A stretch of 64,000 nt of DNA, taken from Paenisporosarcina macmurdoensis. GTDB lineage: Bacteria > Bacillota > Bacilli > Bacillales_A > Planococcaceae. The position numbers and the translations under genes are program-made. The notes beneath the pieces were generated by a model. That model was given only the letters and a program-made list of their open reading frames with translations, had not been told where the DNA came from and did not search any database. The stretch covers positions 682,001-746,000 of the forward strand of contig NZ_JBHSRI010000025.1 in the NCBI RefSeq assembly GCF_042658845.1. The letters are read 5' to 3'. This document shows positions 34,704-44,249 of the stretch, piece by piece. Numbering within the stretch: the stretch's first letter is position 1; the number at the start of each line of letters is the position of its first letter.

Positions 34704-35897
34704 ATGGCAAAAACAGTTATTTTAGATGGAGCACGAACAGCATTCGGCAAGATGGGTGGCTCATTAGCTTCACTTACAGCAAGTGATTTAGGTGGCGTGG
34801 CCATTAAAGAAGCGTTGAACAGAGCGGGCGTAGCGCCTGAATCGGTTGATGAAGTCATTATGGGGACTGTGCTTCAAGCTGGTCAAGGGCAAATTCCTTC
34901 TCGCCAAGCTGCTACAAAAGCAGGCATTCCATGGGGTGTTAAAACTGAAACGATTAACAAAGTGTGTGCATCGGGTATGCGTGCAGTAACTTTAGCTGAT
35001 CAATTGATTCGTTTAGGCGATGAGGAAACGATTGTTGCTGGCGGTATGGAGTCGATGTCAAACGCGCCATATTACTTGCCAAAAGGTCGATTCGGCTTAC
35101 GAATGGGTGATGCTCAAATGATAGATGGCATGATTTATGATGGTCTGTCTTGTTCATTCAATCCACAGCGTGTACACATGGGTACTTATGGCAATGCAAC
35201 TGCGGAGAAATTTGACTTATCACGCGAGAAACAAGATGAATGGTCATTCCGTAGTCATGACTTAGCATTAAAAGCAATCGACAATGGAACGTTTGCTGAA
35301 GAAATTATTGCAGTAGAAGTTGCTCAACGTAAAGGCGATGCATTAAAAATCGATCAAGACGAATCACCACGTAGAAATACATCTACAGAATCACTTTCAA
35401 AATTAAGACCTGCATTCGGTAAAGACGGTACGATTACGGCGGGGAACGCTCCTGGCGTAAATGATGGCGCAGCAGCACTTGTGTTAATGAGCGAAGATAA
35501 AGCGAAGGCAGAAGGAAAAACACCTTTAGCTTATGTAATTGGACACGCAGAAGTGGCAATTGAGCCGGAACACTTCCCACAAACACCTGGTCTTGTTATT
35601 AAGGCAATCTTAGAAAAAACAGGTAAAAAGCTTGAAGAAATCGACTTATTCGAAATCAATGAAGCATTCGCGGCAGTGGCTTTAGCATCTGCTCAAATCG
35701 CTAACTTAGATGAATCAAAAGTAAATGTAAACGGTGGAGCTGTCGCACTTGGACATCCAATTGGAGCAAGTGGTGCACGTATCATCTTAACTTTAGCTTA
35801 TGAATTAAAACGCCGCGGTGGCGGTATTGGAATTGCAGCGATTTGTTCAGGCGGCGGCCAAGGCGATGCCATTATGATCGAAGTTCCAAAAGCTTAA
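34704..35897 (+). CDS. Acetyl-CoA acetyltransferase (thiolase)
   Basis: A 397-residue thiolase II. The nucleophilic Cys is in NKVCASGMRA (about residue 89), the His in GGAVALGHPIGASGAR and the second Cys in AAICSGGGQGDA. It condenses or cleaves acetyl-CoA units. It is followed at 35 bases by a 3-hydroxyacyl-CoA dehydrogenase and then an acyl-CoA dehydrogenase, the order of B. subtilis mmgA-mmgB-mmgC. AGAGGAGGAA ribosome site. Confidence 0.95.
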   Translation: MAKTVILDGARTAFGKMGGSLASLTASDLGGVAIKEALNRAGVAPESVDEVIMGTVLQAGQGQIPSRQAATKAGIPWGVKTETINKVCASGMRAVTLADQLIRLGDEETIVAGGMESMSNAPYYLPKGRFGLRMGDAQMIDGMIYDGLSCSFNPQRVHMGTYGNATAEKFDLSREKQDEWSFRSHDLALKAIDNGTFAEEIIAVEVAQRKGDALKIDQDESPRRNTSTESLSKLRPAFGKDGTITAGNAPGVNDGAAALVLMSEDKAKAEGKTPLAYVIGHAEVAIEPEHFPQTPGLVIKAILEKTGKKLEEIDLFEINEAFAAVALASAQIANLDESKVNVNGGAVALGHPIGASGARIILTLAYELKRRGGGIGIAAICSGGGQGDAIMIEVPKA

Positions 35898-35932
35898 TAG
35901 ACGTTTCGTTTAAATAGAGGAGGCAAATTTAG

Positions 35933-36784
35933 ATGGCAATTCAAAAAGTATTAGTAATCGGTGCAGGACAAATGGGTTCAGGTATTGCGCAAGTATGTGC
36001 ACAAGCTGGATTTGATGTGAAATTAAATGACATGAAGGAAGAATATTTCCAACGTGGTCTTGGAATCATCACGAAAAATCTATCACGCAACGTGGAAAAA
36101 GGACGTATGACTGAAGATGAAAAATCTCAAGTCTTGTCACGCATTACAAAATCATTAGATCTTAACGATGCATCTGACGTTGATTTAGTCATTGAAGCGG
36201 CTGTTGAAAATATGGAAATTAAACAAAAGATATTTAAACAACTTGATGAAATCACTCCAAAACATGCGATTTTAGCATCGAATACTTCTTCACTTCCAAT
36301 TACGGAAATTGCTGCAGCAACGAACCGCCCAGCACAAGTAATTGGCATGCACTTTATGAATCCAGTACCGGTGATGAAACTTGTTGAAATCATTCGTGGA
36401 CTTGCAACGACGGATGATGTTTACACAAGCATCGAAGAAATGACGAAAAAACTTGGGAAAGTTCCAGTAGAAGTGAACGATTTTCCAGGATTTGTGTCAA
36501 ATCGTATTTTAATGCCAATGATCAACGAAGCGATTTATACGTTGTACGAAGGTGTAGCGACGAAAGAAGCAATCGACGACGTGATGAAGCTTGGTATGAA
36601 TCATCCAATGGGACCCTTGCAATTAGCTGATTTTATCGGCCTAGATACATGTTTATATATAATGGAAATCTTGCATGAGGGCTTCGGCGATAGTAAATAT
36701 CGTCCGTGTCCACTGCTTCGCAAATATGTTAAAGCTGGCTGGTTAGGTAAGAAAACAGGTCGCGGTTTTTACGAGTACGTATAG
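35933..36784 (+). CDS. 3-hydroxybutyryl-CoA dehydrogenase
   Basis: A 283-residue NAD-dependent dehydrogenase (MmgB/Hbd family). Rossmann motif VIGAGQMGSGIAQVCAQAG at residues 8-26, catalytic Ser-Asn in ASNTSSLPITEIA, His in GMHFMNPVPVMKLVEI and Asn in VSNRILMPMINEA. It oxidises 3-hydroxyacyl-CoA to acetoacetyl-CoA for the upstream thiolase. AGAGGAGGC ribosome site. The acyl-CoA dehydrogenase follows after 12 bases. Confidence 0.95.
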   Translation: MAIQKVLVIGAGQMGSGIAQVCAQAGFDVKLNDMKEEYFQRGLGIITKNLSRNVEKGRMTEDEKSQVLSRITKSLDLNDASDVDLVIEAAVENMEIKQKIFKQLDEITPKHAILASNTSSLPITEIAAATNRPAQVIGMHFMNPVPVMKLVEIIRGLATTDDVYTSIEEMTKKLGKVPVEVNDFPGFVSNRILMPMINEAIYTLYEGVATKEAIDDVMKLGMNHPMGPLQLADFIGLDTCLYIMEILHEGFGDSKYRPCPLLRKYVKAGWLGKKTGRGFYEYV

Positions 36785-36796
36785 GGGGCTTCACCA

Positions 36797-37933
36797 ATGG
36801 AATTGAAATTCACAGAAGAACAAATTATGATGCGCAATATGGTGCGCGACTTTGCAAAAATGGAAATCGAGCCGAACATTGAAAAAATGGAAAAGGGCGA
36901 ATTCCCACGTGAAATATTGAAAAAAATGGCTGCACTTGGCTTAATGGGTATCACGATTCCAGAAAAATATGGCGGATCTGAAATGGACTTCACAAGCTAC
37001 GTTATCGCCATTCACGAATTATCAAAAGTGAGCGCAGTAGTAGGAGTTATCTTATCTGTTCATACATCAGTTGGAACGAACCCGATTTTATATTTCGGTA
37101 ATGAAGAACAAAAACAAAAATACGTCCCGAAATTAGCTGCAGGAGAATATTTAGGAGCATTTTGCTTAACTGAACCATCAGCTGGCTCAGATGTTGGATC
37201 TATGAAATCAAAAGCAATTAAAGACGGAGATCATTATAAAATTAACGGTTCAAAAGTATTCATCACAAACGGTGGCGAAGCAGATGTCTATATTGTTTTT
37301 GCTTCAACAGATGCAACACAAGGTTCAAGAGGTGTATCCGCTTTCATCGTAGAAAAAGATACGCCAGGTCTTATTATCGGTAAAGACGAGCGCAAAATGG
37401 GCTTGCACGGTTCTCGAACAGTACAACTGACATTTGAAGATATGAAAGTTCCAGTTGAAAACTTATTAGGTCAAGAGGGCGAAGGCTTTAAAATTGCTCT
37501 TGCGAACTTAGATGTAGGTCGTATCGGGATTGCAGCACAGGCATTAGGAATTGCAGAAGCAGCATTTGAAGCATCAGTTGGCTACGCAAAAGAGCGCGTA
37601 CAATTTGGCAAACCAATCTCTGCTCAACAAGGTATTGGTTTTAAATTAGCGGATATGGCAACAGCTGTTGAAGCTTCGAAATTACTTGTGTACCGCGCAG
37701 CAGATTTACGTTCACGAGGCTTAGCTTGTGGTAAAGAAGCGTCAATGGCAAAACTATTCGCTTCAAAAACCGCAGTGGATACGTCAATTGAAGCTGTTCA
37801 AGTATTTGGTGGTTATGGCTACACAGAAGATTACCCAGTAGAACGCTATTTCCGTGATGCCAAAGTAACGGAAATATATGAAGGTACATCTGAAATTCAA
37901 CGCTTAGTAATCGGTAAACACTTACTTAAATAA
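36797..37933 (+). CDS. Acyl-CoA dehydrogenase (short chain, MmgC/BCD type)
   Basis: A 378-residue flavoprotein that makes the 2,3-enoyl-CoA. Signatures: AFCLTEPSAGSDVGSMKSKA for FAD/substrate binding, GGYGYTEDYPVERYFRDAKV, and the catalytic Glu in EIYEGTSEIQRLVI. It is the last gene of the thiolase operon; electrons probably go via ETF to the FadF-like protein. A decayed copy of its last codons is found 200 bases downstream (see 38134-38183). Confidence 0.94.
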   Translation: MELKFTEEQIMMRNMVRDFAKMEIEPNIEKMEKGEFPREILKKMAALGLMGITIPEKYGGSEMDFTSYVIAIHELSKVSAVVGVILSVHTSVGTNPILYFGNEEQKQKYVPKLAAGEYLGAFCLTEPSAGSDVGSMKSKAIKDGDHYKINGSKVFITNGGEADVYIVFASTDATQGSRGVSAFIVEKDTPGLIIGKDERKMGLHGSRTVQLTFEDMKVPVENLLGQEGEGFKIALANLDVGRIGIAAQALGIAEAAFEASVGYAKERVQFGKPISAQQGIGFKLADMATAVEASKLLVYRAADLRSRGLACGKEASMAKLFASKTAVDTSIEAVQVFGGYGYTEDYPVERYFRDAKVTEIYEGTSEIQRLVIGKHLLK

Positions 37934-37959
37934 AAGTCTGTTATAGATATGAGTCGCTA

Positions 37960-38060
37960 CAGGTGGACGCTTTCCTGGGGGCAAGCATCAAGCCGCTTCC
38001 CTCGCGATGCTCAGTCCAGGGTCTTAATTAGCTTGCTGATCCCCTAGGAGTCGCCACCTT
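37960..38060 (-). repeat. GC-rich dispersed repeat, copy 2 (reverse)
   Basis: The reverse complement carries GGTGGCGACTCCTAGGGG, AAGACCCTGGACTGAGC, CGCGAGGGAAGCGGCTTG and GGAAAGCGTCCACCTG, matching 27615-27735. Confidence 0.85.
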
Positions 38061-38133
38061 TCGCTCGTTTATACAAATAATGATGTAACTAACCATTGTA
38101 GTGAAATTTCGCATTGTAATATAGTGTTTTATT

Positions 38134-38183
38134 GACGGAAATATATGCCTAGTAATCGGCAAACACTTACTTAAATAATAGTT
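38134..38183 (+). pseudogene. Fragment of the acyl-CoA dehydrogenase 3' end
   Basis: GACGGAAATATATG joins to CTAGTAATCGGCAAACACTT and ACTTAAATAA. It is a diverged copy of 37868-37933 with about 24 bases lost; the final codons LVIGKHLLK and the stop are preserved. The similarity continues into the flanking GC-rich repeat, so this is the left part of a decayed tandem duplication of about 180 bp. Confidence 0.85.
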
Positions 38184-38194
38184 CTTTTAAAGAT

Positions 38195-38294
38195 ATGAGT
38201 CGCTAAAGGTGTACTCTTTCTTGGGCAAGCATCAAGCCGCTTCCCTCGCGATACTCAGTCCAGGGTCATAATTGGCTTGCTAATATCCCTAGGA
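38195..38294 (-). repeat. GC-rich dispersed repeat, copy 3 (degenerate, part of a tandem duplication)
   Basis: Follows the acyl-CoA dehydrogenase fragment just as copy 2 follows the intact gene: ATGAGTCGCTAAAGGTG, GCAAGCATCAAGCCGCTTCC and CTCAGTCCAGGGTC are shared with 37950-38045. Confidence 0.85.
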
Positions 38295-38369
38295 CTTTCA
38301 CAACAATCAATTTAATGAATTAAGATCAACAATGTAATAAGAGTCTAATTAAAATGTATATAGATATGG

Positions 38370-38460
38370 AGCAAAACAGCGGAGACTCCTGCGGGTAAGC
38401 GAGACAGCCGAGACCTTGGCTCGGCGCCCGCCCGCGGAAAACGCAGCTGTTTTGCGGAAT
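38370..38460. repeat. GC-rich palindromic repeat, related type
   Basis: GCAAAACAGCGGAGACTCCT at the left and CGCAGCTGTTTTGC at the right form the arms; the middle has AAGCGAGACAGCCGAGACC and GGCTCGGC. Elements of this sort are common in Bacillales intergenic DNA. Confidence 0.75.
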
Positions 38461-38511
38461 ATCAACACGATTATTTAACATAACCAAAAACTAAAAAGGG
38501 TGGAATAAAAA

Positions 38512-39651
38512 ATGAACTTTAAACTATCAGAAGAACATGAAATGATTCGCAAAATGGTACGTGATTTCGCGACAAAAGAAGTAGCACCTTCAGCTGCAGA
38601 TCGTGACGAAGAAGAACGTTTTGACCGTGAAATTTTTGACAAAATGGCGGAGCTTGGCTTAACAGGTATTCCTTGGCCGGAAGAGTACGGCGGAATTGGT
38701 TCAGATTATTTGGCTTACTGTATCGCAGTTGAAGAATTATCACGCGTTTGTGCATCGACTGGTGTAACACTTTCAGCTCATACTTCTTTAGCTGGATGGC
38801 CGATCTTCAAATACGGCAATGAAGAACAAAAGCAAAAATACCTTCGTCCAATGGCAGAAGGCACAAAAATCGGTGGTTATGGTTTAACTGAAGCAGGATC
38901 TGGGTCTGACGCAGGCGGCATGAAAACAACAGCTAAATTAGATGGCGATGACTATGTATTAAACGGCGCGAAAATCTTTATCACAAACGGTGGTATTGCA
39001 GATATTTATGTAGTATTTGCTGTAACTGATGCAACTTCAAAACATAAAGGAACAAGCGCATTTATCGTTGAAGCTGATTTCGCAGGTTTCTCAGTTGGGA
39101 AGAAAGAAAAGAAACTTGGAATTCGTTCATCTCCAACAACTGAAATCATTTTCGATAACTGCCGCATTCCTAAAGAAAACTTGCTAGGTGAAGAAGGCGA
39201 AGGATTCCTGATCGCAATGAAAACTCTTGATGGCGGTCGTAATGGTATCGCTGCACAAGCTGTTGGAATCGCACAAGGAGCACTTGACGCATCAGTTGAC
39301 TACGCGAAAGAACGCGTTCAATTCGGTAAACCAATTTCAGCAAATCAAGGGATTTCATTCAAATTGGCTGACATGGCTACATCTATCGAAGCATCACGTT
39401 TACTAACGTATCAAGCTGCTTGGTTAGAATCAAATGGACATTCGTACGGTAAAGAATCGGCGATGGCTAAATTAATGGCTGGAGATACAGCGATGAAAGT
39501 AACAGTGGAAGCTGTTCAAGTATTCGGTGGATATGGTTATACAAAAGATTATCCAGTAGAACGTTATATGCGCGACGCGAAAATCACACAAATTTACGAG
39601 GGAACTCAAGAGATCCAACGTCTTGTTATTTCTCGTATGTTGACGAAGTAA
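38512..39651 (+). CDS. acdA: Acyl-CoA dehydrogenase (AcdA type)
   Basis: A 379-residue paralogue of the enzyme at 36797 (about 60 percent alike by eye). Same landmarks: GLTEAGSGSDAGGMKTTA, GGYGYTKDYPVERYMRDAK and catalytic Glu in IYEGTQEIQRLVI. Position before rpoE-pyrG corresponds to B. subtilis acdA. AAAAAGGGTGG ribosome site. The regulator gene starts 3 bases after the stop, so acdA-tetR-icmF look like one operon; isobutyryl-CoA or a branched acyl-CoA may be the substrate. Confidence 0.93.
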   Translation: MNFKLSEEHEMIRKMVRDFATKEVAPSAADRDEEERFDREIFDKMAELGLTGIPWPEEYGGIGSDYLAYCIAVEELSRVCASTGVTLSAHTSLAGWPIFKYGNEEQKQKYLRPMAEGTKIGGYGLTEAGSGSDAGGMKTTAKLDGDDYVLNGAKIFITNGGIADIYVVFAVTDATSKHKGTSAFIVEADFAGFSVGKKEKKLGIRSSPTTEIIFDNCRIPKENLLGEEGEGFLIAMKTLDGGRNGIAAQAVGIAQGALDASVDYAKERVQFGKPISANQGISFKLADMATSIEASRLLTYQAAWLESNGHSYGKESAMAKLMAGDTAMKVTVEAVQVFGGYGYTKDYPVERYMRDAKITQIYEGTQEIQRLVISRMLTK

Positions 39652-39654
39652 GTC

Positions 39655-40299
39655 TTGACGCAAATGAAGGCCAAGCGCGAAGTTCAGTCGTCCGTAAAAG
39701 ATGAAAGCCTCATTTCAAAACGCCGGAATCAAATGATTCAGGGGGCTGTCGCGCTCTTCAAACAGAAGGGCTTTCATCGTACAACGACTCGTGAAATCGC
39801 TAAAGAAGCGGGATTTAGCATTGGCACACTATACGAATACATTCGTACGAAAGAAGACGTGCTGTATTTAGTTTGTGACAGTATTTACGAAGAAGTACAA
39901 GAGCGTTTATCGGCACTTCCATCACAAGCAGGTACGTTAGATGGCTTGAAAATAGCGATTCGACACTATTACTTATTGATAGATGAAATGCAAGATGAGT
40001 ATATCGTGATGTACCAAGAGTCAAAATCGTTACCGAAAGACGCTTTGGGATATGTATTAAATAAAGAACTTGAAATGGTCGCGATCTTTGAAGATATCCT
40101 TCATGCATGCTGTAAATCAGGAGAATGCCAGCTGTCTCCTGATGCCGTGAAATTAGCGGCGCACCATGTTGTCGTACAAGGCCAAATGTGGGCATTCAGA
40201 CGCTGGGCGCTTCATCGGGATATGACAATTGAGGGATTTATTGAACAACAAACAACATTTTTCTTACAAGGGATACAAGGGAATGGGGGAACAGTATGA
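39655..40299 (+). CDS. TetR family regulator, probable fatty-acid degradation repressor
   Basis: A 214-residue TetR regulator. The helix-turn-helix is at about residues 24-70: QMIQGAVALFKQKGFHRTTT, then IAKEAGFSIGTLYEYIRTKED. The C-terminal ligand domain is helical and unassigned. It lies between acdA and icmF, and overlaps icmF by 4 bases. I infer that it binds the TGAATG/CATTCA palindromes at 32.07 and 34.44 kb and responds to an acyl-CoA, like Bacillus FadR. The start is TTG 39655 or ATG 39664; neither has a strong ribosome site. Confidence 0.88.
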   Translation: MTQMKAKREVQSSVKDESLISKRRNQMIQGAVALFKQKGFHRTTTREIAKEAGFSIGTLYEYIRTKEDVLYLVCDSIYEEVQERLSALPSQAGTLDGLKIAIRHYYLLIDEMQDEYIVMYQESKSLPKDALGYVLNKELEMVAIFEDILHACCKSGECQLSPDAVKLAAHHVVVQGQMWAFRRWALHRDMTIEGFIEQQTTFFLQGIQGNGGTV

Positions 40300-43200
40300 C
40301 AGCAACAGTAGAAATTTATCGTCCAACTAATCATGTGCGTTTTGTAACAGCTTCAAGCCTTTTTGATGGTCATGATGCGTCTATAAATATTATGCGTCGT
40401 ATTTTACAATCAACAGGTTCAGAAGTCATTCATTTAGGACATAACCGTTCAGTAGAAGAAGTTGTAAACGCGGCCATTCAAGAAGATGCTCACGGTATTG
40501 CGATTTCTTCTTATCAAGGCGGTCACACCGAATACTTTAAATACATGCATGATTTATTAGCTGAACGTGGAGCTCCACACATTCGCATTTACGGTGGTGG
40601 TGGTGGCGTAATCATTCCAAAAGAAATTAAAGAATTACATGATTACGGGATTGCTTGGATTTTCTCACCTGAAGACGGTCGTACACTCGGCCTTCAAGGC
40701 ATGATCAATCGCATGGTTGAAGACTGTGATAAAGCAATTGATACGAAAAATGCTGTTGATCAATTAGCTCTAGCTAACACGGATCATCCTCAAATTTTAG
40801 CTCACTTAATTAGTGTTGCTGAAGACGGAGTGAACAATCCTAACGCAGAAGCAAAAGCATTAGTTGAAAAAGCTCGTGAAATGTCAAAAGGAACACCCGT
40901 ACTTGGAATTACTGGTACTGGTGGCGCAGGGAAATCTTCGTTAACTGATGAATTAATTCGTCGTTTCTTATCGGAATTACCAGACAAAAAAATAGCCGTC
41001 ATATCAATTGACCCAACTAAACAAAAAACGGGTGGGGCATTACTTGGTGACCGTATACGTATGAACGCGATTTTCAATAAACGCGTTTTCATGCGCAGTC
41101 TAGCAACACGTGGTTCACGTACTGAATTGTCGGGAGCCATTGGCGATGTACTAGATGTAGTGAGAGTAGCTGGCTACGACTTAATCATTGTGGAAACGAG
41201 TGGTATTGGTCAAGGGGATGCAGAAATCACGAACGTTGCTGACGTTTCTATGTATGTCATGACAAGTGAATTCGGAGCACCTTCACAATTAGAAAAAATC
41301 GATATGATCGATTACGCTGACTTAATTGTTATTAATAAATACGAGCGCAAAGGTTCTGAAGATGCACTTCGTCAAGTGCAAAAACAATACCAACGCAGCC
41401 GTGGGTTATGGAATGAAAGTCTTGATACAATGCCAGTTCATGGCACGATTGCTAGTCAGTTTAACGACAAAGGCACCAACTCATTGTTCGCAGCTTTAGT
41501 AGCACGCGTCAACGAAGTATGTGGAACAGACTGGGAAACAAACTATGAGCAATTTGTAAAAACGCAAAAACAAAATGTTATCATTCCAAATGATCGTCGT
41601 TACTACTTACGTGAAATCACGGATGCAGTTCGAGGCTATCATAAAAAGTCTGACCAACAAGTGGACTTCGCTCGTCGTTTGTTCCAACTTGAAGGCGCAA
41701 TTCAAACAGTTAATGAAAAAGCACCAAACGATGCGTTAGTAGAATCGTTAACTTCACTGGCTGAAGGTATGCGTGACGAATTAACAGCAGAATCAAAACG
41801 TATTTTAGACAACTGGAAAGCGTTAAAAGAAGCGTATTCTGGTGATGAATTCGTTACTAAAGTTCGTGATAAAGAAATCCGTACGATTTTAGTTACAGAG
41901 AGCTTAAGTGGCTTGAAAGTACCTAAAGTGGTATTGCCTAAATTTGTAGACTACGGTGAAATTTTACGCTGGGTTTATAAAGAAAACGTACCAGGTTCAT
42001 TCCCATACACAGCTGGCGTGTTCCCGTTCAAACGTGAAGGGGAAGATCCAAAACGTCAATTCGCAGGGGAAGGTACACCTGAACGCACTAACCGTCGCTT
42101 CCATTACTTGTCGAAAGATGACGATGCGAAACGTTTATCAACAGCATTCGACTCGGTTACTTTATACGGCGAAGATCCAGACTTACGACCAGATATTTAC
42201 GGTAAAGTCGGAGAATCAGGCGTTAGCATTTGTACACTTGATGACATGAAGAAACTATATGATGGCTTTAATTTATGTGCACCGTCAACATCAGTTTCTA
42301 TGACAATTAATGGACCTGCACCGATTATTTTAGCTATGTTTATGAACACAGCGATTGATCAACAAGTTAAACTAAACGAAGAAAAATTAGGTCGTACATT
42401 AACAGTTGAAGAATTTACTGAAGTACGCACTACGACACTTCAAGTAGTTCGTGGAACTGTTCAAGCGGATATTTTAAAAGAAGACCAAGGACAAAATACA
42501 TGTATTTTCTCTACGGAATTCGCACTCCGCATGATGGGTGACATTCAACAGTACTTTATCGATTCAAAAGTACGTAACTACTATTCTGTATCGATTTCTG
42601 GTTATCATATTGCGGAAGCGGGAGCAAACCCGATTTCACAATTAGCCTTTACCCTATCAAATGGTTTCACGTATGTTGAGTACTACTTGAGCCGTGGAAT
42701 GAACATTGATGACTTTGCACCAAACTTATCATTCTTCTTCTCAAACGGTTTAGATCCAGAATATACAGTAATTGGACGTGTGGCTCGTCGTATCTGGGCT
42801 ATCGTTATGCGTGATAAATACGGTGCCAATGATCGCAGTCAAAAACTGAAGTATCATGTACAAACATCAGGTCGAAGCTTGCATGCGCAAGAAATCGACT
42901 TCAACGATATTCGTACAACATTACAAGCATTAATGGCGCTTCAAGATAACTGTAATTCACTTCATACAAATGCGTATGACGAAGCGATTACGACGCCAAC
43001 AGAAGAATCTGTTCGTCGCGCAATGGCTATCCAAATGATTATTACAAAAGAACTGGGTCTTGCGAAAAATGAAAACCCACTTCAAGGAGCATTCATTATT
43101 GAAGAAATGACAGATTTAGTTGAAGCTGCTGTGCTTTCAGAATTTGATCGCATTGATGACCGTGGCGGTGTACTTGGCGCTATGGAAACTCAATACCAAC

Positions 43201-43556
43201 GCGGTAAAATCCAAGAAGAATCTATGCATTATGAGATGTTGAAACATACGGGTGAATTGCCGATTATCGGAGTGAACACGTATTTGAATCCAAATCCACC
43301 ATCTTCAGAAGACATTGATAACATGGAAATTGCTCGTGCAACAAGCGAAGAAAAAGAAACACAAATTGAAAGCTTGCGTGCCTTCCAAGAACTCCATGCA
43401 GATGAATCAGCTGCAGCATTAACACGTTTGAAAGAAGTAGCCGTATCTGGTGGCAACATCTTCGAACAATTGATGGACACTGTAAAAGTGGCGTCACTTG
43501 GTCAAATTACCAATGCACTATACGAAGTCGGCGGACAATATCGCCGTAATATGTAA
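40296..43556 (+). CDS. icmF: Fused isobutyryl-CoA mutase IcmF
   Basis: A 1086-residue adenosylcobalamin enzyme that interconverts isobutyryl-CoA and n-butyryl-CoA (some members also isovaleryl/pivalyl-CoA). Domains in order: B12-binding (FDGHDASINIMRRIL carries the DxHxxS lower-ligand motif, residues 1-150), MeaB-like G-protein chaperone (Walker A GTGGAGKSS at about 205; IVINKYERKGSEDA) and the TIM-barrel mutase (about 540-1086; PFKREGEDPKRQFAGEGTPE). It starts inside the regulator's stop (ATGA). Its cofactor links it to the B12 import operon at 28-31.5 kb. Confidence 0.96.
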   Translation: MTATVEIYRPTNHVRFVTASSLFDGHDASINIMRRILQSTGSEVIHLGHNRSVEEVVNAAIQEDAHGIAISSYQGGHTEYFKYMHDLLAERGAPHIRIYGGGGGVIIPKEIKELHDYGIAWIFSPEDGRTLGLQGMINRMVEDCDKAIDTKNAVDQLALANTDHPQILAHLISVAEDGVNNPNAEAKALVEKAREMSKGTPVLGITGTGGAGKSSLTDELIRRFLSELPDKKIAVISIDPTKQKTGGALLGDRIRMNAIFNKRVFMRSLATRGSRTELSGAIGDVLDVVRVAGYDLIIVETSGIGQGDAEITNVADVSMYVMTSEFGAPSQLEKIDMIDYADLIVINKYERKGSEDALRQVQKQYQRSRGLWNESLDTMPVHGTIASQFNDKGTNSLFAALVARVNEVCGTDWETNYEQFVKTQKQNVIIPNDRRYYLREITDAVRGYHKKSDQQVDFARRLFQLEGAIQTVNEKAPNDALVESLTSLAEGMRDELTAESKRILDNWKALKEAYSGDEFVTKVRDKEIRTILVTESLSGLKVPKVVLPKFVDYGEILRWVYKENVPGSFPYTAGVFPFKREGEDPKRQFAGEGTPERTNRRFHYLSKDDDAKRLSTAFDSVTLYGEDPDLRPDIYGKVGESGVSICTLDDMKKLYDGFNLCAPSTSVSMTINGPAPIILAMFMNTAIDQQVKLNEEKLGRTLTVEEFTEVRTTTLQVVRGTVQADILKEDQGQNTCIFSTEFALRMMGDIQQYFIDSKVRNYYSVSISGYHIAEAGANPISQLAFTLSNGFTYVEYYLSRGMNIDDFAPNLSFFFSNGLDPEYTVIGRVARRIWAIVMRDKYGANDRSQKLKYHVQTSGRSLHAQEIDFNDIRTTLQALMALQDNCNSLHTNAYDEAITTPTEESVRRAMAIQMIITKELGLAKNENPLQGAFIIEEMTDLVEAAVLSEFDRIDDRGGVLGAMETQYQRGKIQEESMHYEMLKHTGELPIIGVNTYLNPNPPSSEDIDNMEIARATSEEKETQIESLRAFQELHADESAAALTRLKEVAVSGGNIFEQLMDTVKVASLGQITNALYEVGGQYRRNM

Positions 43557-43562
43557 AGTTTA

Positions 43563-43599
43563 TTGAAAAGCGACCCGCTGTAGTGGGTCGCTTTTCAAT
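43563..43599 (+). terminator. Intrinsic terminator of icmF
   Basis: GAAAAGCGACCC pairs with GGGTCGCTTTTC, followed by AATTT. Confidence 0.9.
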
Positions 43600-43605
43600 T
43601 TGAGT

Positions 43606-43828
43606 AGACTGAGCGATGGCTCAGTCTGACTTTTTGGGGGTGACGTCTGAAAAAAAGAGGATGACGTCTGAAAAATGAGGCTTCACGTCTGAAAAATCGC
43701 CATCGACGTCTGAAAAAGTTATTTCTTCCATCAAAAGTGTCCCTTCACAACCACAGAAAAGGCTGCGGAGCACAGCGAGCAGCCCCACTAAGTTTCACCT
43801 CACTGTAGTTACCGAATAATTTGATACC
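43606..43828 (+). repeat. Composite repeat module, short form, copy C
   Basis: AGACTGAGC/GCTCAGTCT hairpin with T5, four CGTCTGAAAA motifs at a 21-bp step, then AGGCTGCGGAGCACAGCGAG with GCAGCC. The CGTAGG half is missing. Confidence 0.9.
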
Positions 43829-44249
43829 ATCAGACTGAGCGGGTGCTCAGTCTGACTTTTTTGGGTTGACGTCTGAAAAAAAGGGGATGACGTCTGAAAA
43901 ATTAGGCTTCACGTCTGAAAAATAGCCGTCGACGTCTGAAAAAGTCATTTCTTCCATCAAAAGCCACCACCCAAACCCACAGAAAAGGCTGGTGAGCACA
44001 GCGACCAGCCCCATTTTGAATTTTTTTACATATTAGTAGCTGAGCGATGGCTCAGTTGTAATAATCGGGGGTCACGTAGGAAAAATCAGAGGTGACGTAG
44101 GAAAAAAGGCTGTCACGTAGGAAAAATCGCCATCGACGTAGGAATCCCTCCATATATGTGTCATTTCTCTTCATAGAAAAGGCTGATGAGCACAGCGATC
44201 AGCCCATTATAGGTTTCACCTCACTGTAGTTACCGAATAATTTGATACC
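43829..44249 (+). repeat. Composite repeat module, long form, copy D
   Basis: Full module with both the CGTCTGAAAA and CGTAGGAAAA arrays (four units each) and the intervening hairpins, about 420 bp. Confidence 0.9.
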
